Source: Ascaris suum (Eukaryota; Nematoda; Chromadorea; Rhabditida; Ascarididae). From it: a stretch of DNA of 64,000 nt. The notes beneath the pieces were generated by a model. The model ran no database searches. It was not told the DNA's origin and saw only the letters and a list, made by a program, of their open reading frames with translations. Position 1 is the first letter of the stretch. Every line of letters begins with the position of its first letter. The translations under genes and the position numbers were made by a program. This document shows, piece by piece, positions 60,040-64,000 of the stretch. The DNA is taken from NCBI GenBank assembly GCA_013433145.1, contig CM024181.1, positions 1,240,001 to 1,304,000 on the forward strand. Direction: 5' to 3'.

Positions 60040-63000
60040 CCATTGTTTGAGAAGTTACGCTGTAGTATGGCTGGCTTTGTACAATGTGATCTGCGTTGTG
60101 AACACTAAGACACATGTAATTTCTATTGCAAAATTCATACTTAATCCTGATTCTTCAAAGATTTTCATTGCTTTCTCTTAGCTTCAAATTGCATTTCAAC
60201 GGCTCTGCTCTCGTAACTGATATAAAATGATACTTCAACTATATTTAATTTTTTCTTATGAATATATATTACAGATTATTTTGATTTTGTTTATGATACT
60301 CGAAGAATCGAGCGGACAAGTTTTTTCGTTTAAGGGAACGGGAGGGGAGAGGATTGAGCAATAGCATTCATTATTCTCATCTGAAACTTTCTGTCGAGGA
60401 ATTCACTCGTCATTTGATCATGGTTTTACATGATTTTGTGCACAATGAGCAATCGTCCTATCAGCACCAATATTCTATCGTTTCCAATAATATAGTTATT
60501 TATTTGATGAATTTACATATATGAGCTCGGCTACTATTATTTCTCATTATTTCCTGTGATTTGAATTGTCAAGGTGTGTTCTCCTTTTCATTTTGTATGA
60601 TTTCGCTTAGTTGCCTAACTTTATTAATGCATCATGTTCGATGATTTTCTGATAGGTTCAATTTTTCCATATGTTCCTTTGACTTCGTTAAAGAGAAATA
60701 CTTCACTGTCTTCATACTTGCTCTCATTGCAGCTGTGACGTATGAGTAATTAATACATAGTTCTCCTAACACGAATCAGGATATAAGGATTGAGATGGTT
60801 GTAATGTGCAGCGAGAGAGATTTTGGAGAGATGAGGAGGGAGGGGAATAGAAGTGATTTGATTGGTTTGATTACGAATGGATAGAGCAGAAGGGAATGCT
60901 TCGGAATCAACGCAGGATCCTCTCATGTTACATGACACGTAATAGGAAACTCATGATATATGATAAGCAATGAACGGCGTTAGATAGCAACTAGAGGTGA
61001 ATTGATCTGATAGATAACAAAAAAAACTTTGGCATTCAAGTTCTTCATAGCAATCTAATTTTGCATCGAAAAACAAATAAAGAGGGCGACAGAAGTTTGT
61101 TTAACGCGGAACTTTTTATTCATGAAAGTAATTTATGCTATTTGCTGAAGTACCATGTAGTGGGACGATACAACAGTTCGACGTTTTGCTTTCTAATGAC
61201 GCTCTTTTAGTGCGATTCACATAAACTTCGCGAACACTAGAAAAGCGTTATTAGTCTCGATCAGGCACTAAGTAATACCCTACAAAATCACAACGGTGGC
61301 ATATATAAGGTGAGAATGTGATCTAAGCGTTTAGTTAGGTGGTAACTGCATTTAATCTCTCCGAATCAGAGCAAACTGATAGCACGAAGGGACAATATGC
61401 ATGGTGTTTATAATTATCGACTTATTCGTGGCACGTATGCAACAATCCGAGCATAAAAAGTACCATTTATATTGAAGTAAACTGAACGAGGAAGTGAATC
61501 GCTCGGATGCGATTCGCATATGGGGAAATATCCAGTAATTATGAGCAGAGACTTAGAACATTATTCAATAGGTGAAGTATAAAGCGTGTGAGAGCGTTAC
61601 TTATGTAAGCCCGCAAGCCAATGGGCATCTAATCACCGATTTTGGGAAATGTTCTCGCGAAATGTTCCCTTCATAGTAATACTAATTTTGTGAAATCTTG
61701 CCGATCTCTAAATGCGATGGAAATTTGATAATTCAAAATATTGTGAGGATATGATTGTAATATGGGAGACGACGATTGGAGGAGAAAGTCTCGTTGAGGT
61801 AATTATATCGAAGAGGTGATGTGATAGCGACAGCCGCTTATCACCAAAAATCTGAGCAGAATTAATGGTTACGATGCCACATAGTAATTTGGACAATATT
61901 TAGCGACACAATCACAGGTAAACCTCCTTTTAGGAGAAGAAGAAAATGGTCACATTGGTTGGTTTTCGTAGATTTTAATAGGGACCGATCGAATAGATCA
62001 TGCAATGTCTCATTCAGAAATGACGTTTTATGGCTAATATTCGCATAAAACGTGAAGATGTTCTCGCAGCTAACGCATCTTCGATTGCTTTATGTCGTAA
62101 TCTTTAAAAAAAGAGTTATCAATCTGCTCGTATAAGCGATATTTGCAATTTGGAGCGAAAGGGTAAGGTGGGTCTTATCATAGGAGTGGTCGATCTCTAG
62201 TAACGGTCCAATAACTCCAACAATTAAGAGAGGTTGTTCATTATTCACTAATACTACGAAAACAATCCTGTCTTTGCAAGCAGTATCATTTACTACCTCA
62301 TTACAAGTTTTTCACGTCCATGAGAAAACTTGAAAATGAAAGCTAGCCTCAATATATCGCTCCGGCTGAGATACATATGCGCAAATGTTTTGTTGCTTGA
62401 AGTCGCGGTGAAGGCACGGAGTAGTATGCAGATATTGAGCTAGTAATGAATAACCAAAGCTCAATTACCGTCAAAGTTGTTAACGAGTGATCTACGTTAA
62501 CAAGTGATCTGTTGTGATCAAATCAGTTCTATGGTCGCAGTGATCGTGGTGACCTTCATTTATGTAACAAGTTGCTCATACTTGTTTGATCTTGATGTGA
62601 TATCTCCTCCATGTGGATTATGACCTCCGCATGCCTTCAGGGCCGTCGCCGAAGATATAAATAGGCTGCGGTCTTGCTTGCTAATCATTGTGCGTGTTTT
62701 CGCTGCTTGTAGCGTAAATCTCTAAATTGAAGTAGACGAGTTTGTGTTTGCGTGTAAACGTGTTTGTGTGTACACCCGTTCGCAGAAATAATGTTTTATT
62801 CCAGTAAATCTTTATGTTCGTATATTGGATAATTCGCATGCGATGCCATATTTGCATATCGATGCCCATGTCGATAATCCGTCGTTGTTTTTTCTGCACT
62901 TATGTTTAAGATTTTCTTGCAATTTTTCTTTGATGTGAGTAAAGATGAATTTCCGACTGCAAATTTGTGAAGTTCTTAGTTCGTAGGAAAGTTTGATATT

Positions 63001-63300
63001 GTGGTTTTGAAGTATTTGCGCAATCGATCTATTTGTTGGATAAGTTAGCTGAAAATGTTGTTTTTTGATGCAACTCATGCAATGATGTGAAAATGCCCGG
63101 TAATACGAGCAATCAAGCTCATCTCTCTCGGCCTTTCGATTACATTCCTCCAAATCCCCTCTCCCCCCTTCCACCACCCATCCAAAAAATTATTGCGTTT
63201 TTGCGCATTAATTAGTGTTTGTCTCACATTTTGTTCAACTTTTTTAATCACGAAGAAGGATTAGAAGGTTCCAATGTATACGGAAACAGTTGTTAAATGA
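60040..63300. other. intergenic stretch without supported gene
   Basis: Only short overlapping frames are seen. It holds the TATA-like core promoter motif at 62656-62663 and the 3' flank of the minus-strand myosin-tail gene. Confidence 0.5.
62656..62663 (+). promoter_or_regulatory. TATA-box-like motif
   Basis: TATAAATA flanked by GC-rich sequence (cgccgaaga / ggctgcgg), an arrangement typical of a core promoter. A plus-strand start about 30 nt downstream would fall near 62690, but I see no exon that uses it. It may be fortuitous. Confidence 0.25.
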
Positions 63301-63319
63301 ATTTTCAAATTTCATGATA

Positions 63320-64000
63320 TCATTCATCGAAGTGTTCGTTCGATTTGTTCGAACTAGCCTTTAGAAGACTATTCTCAGCATTCTCAGCTCTATCTTCAGC
63401 TCTTTTCAATTCCGCTTGTATTCGTTTATATTTTTGAAGATTAGCGGCAGCCGTCTCTTCCTGCAAATTTCTCTAAAATAATTTTTAAAATCCAGTATTT
63501 TGTGGAAAAAAAATTCATTAATTTTCTATTGCATAATAGTTATGCATGAAATGCTGTCTATTCTATAATTAAAACAGTAATTCAAACAAACCTCCACTTG
63601 TAATATGAAACTCCTGCAATGTTTTATGAATGCACTTTTCGTTTATAGCAGTTTATTATCAACTGATAAAAAGCTAACTACTATGTATGGTTCATTGGGT
63701 ACAAGTCGCAACGAACAAACTATAGTATTTCTCTTTTATTTCCAATGGTGCGGAATGAGTGCTTTCTTCTGCGAGGTTTTATTTATCCTCGTTTTACGTT
63801 TAGCGATTCTTACATATACAGTTTTTAAGGCATGAAGGATCTTATTCGACGTGATCTGAAGTAATTCGTGTTCAATAATCTCTATGAATCATTGCATCTC
63901 TAAAACTATCTCTGAGAACATTTAGTAATCTCTAATATTAAATGGGAAATTCTTCTTCTTTAATTTGAATATGCATAAAAATTTCATACCGCTTCATCGA
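63320..64000 (-). CDS. myosin heavy chain tail (C-terminal exons), gene continues beyond the right edge
   Basis: The last exon (63472-63320) follows an acceptor attattttag and encodes 50 residues. It begins RNLQEETAAANLQKYKRIQA, continues with ELKRAEDRAENAENSL and ends NEHFDE at a TGA. This is the end of a myosin-type coiled-coil rod: the pattern N-L-x-K-x-(R/K)-x-x-x-E-L-x-x-A-E-x-R-A-x-x-A-E is the family's C-terminal signature, which helps thick-filament assembly. The preceding exon enters from the right edge (64000-63990, ending DEA in phase 0 at donor gtatga). Muscle myosin heavy chain is the best call; paramyosin or non-muscle myosin II is possible. The non-helical tailpiece is short and polar. 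Confidence 0.8.

Noticed and set aside
63587..63612. 22-nt microexon between the two myosin-tail exons on the minus strand
   Set aside because: It has both splice-like ends, but the exon at the window edge (ending DEA, phase 0) joins directly to the last exon in phase and matches the expected rod sequence better.

Overview
The window looks like nuclear DNA of a nematode. It is about two-thirds A+T. Genes are split by AT-rich introns of about 50 bp to 2 kb, with GT..AG sites and TTTCAG-type acceptors. Several first coding exons begin 1-6 nt after such an acceptor, as expected for spliced-leader trans-splicing. Four proteins are recognisable: a Polycomb-type RING finger protein, ribosomal protein L15, a receptor tyrosine kinase, and the C-terminus of a myosin-type heavy chain. 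The genus cannot be named; parasitic clade III or V nematodes have comparable composition and intron size, but that is inference.

Layout. 1-2.2 kb: a possible unidentified minus-strand gene. 2.2-11.3 kb: mostly non-coding, with an (AT)n array, a (CA)n tract, a GC-richer promoter-like island near 6.1-7.3 kb holding a perfect inverted repeat of two CCAAT boxes, and a 22-bp minisatellite. 11.37-19.46 kb (+): a nine-exon PCGF/Psc-type gene (MIG-32-like, 739 aa). 19.5-37.8 kb: mostly non-coding, with two small unidentified gene models (24.8-25.3 kb + and 28.7-29.2 kb -), a perfect 25-bp-stem hairpin, homopolymer and low-complexity tracts, and stop-riddled remnants near 33 kb. 38.37-42.42 kb (-): RPL15 in five exons, 204 aa, inside a segment with a marked C-over-G bias on the plus strand. 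47.07-56.77 kb (+): a 16-exon receptor tyrosine kinase model of 796 aa, with every exon phase consistent. 58.57-59.94 kb (+): a small predicted membrane protein. 63.32-64.0 kb (-): the last exons of a myosin-tail gene that runs off the right edge.

The genes look independent (chromatin repression, translation, signalling, muscle or cytoskeleton); nothing suggests a joint pathway. The most interesting object is the receptor kinase. Its ectodomain reads like a degenerate von Willebrand A fold followed by a Thr/Pro-rich stalk, and its tail carries a YLNM motif. All multi-exon models were assembled by eye from splice signals and phase, so exon borders are hypotheses except where protein homology fixes them. 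I saw no tRNA, rRNA or intact transposon.
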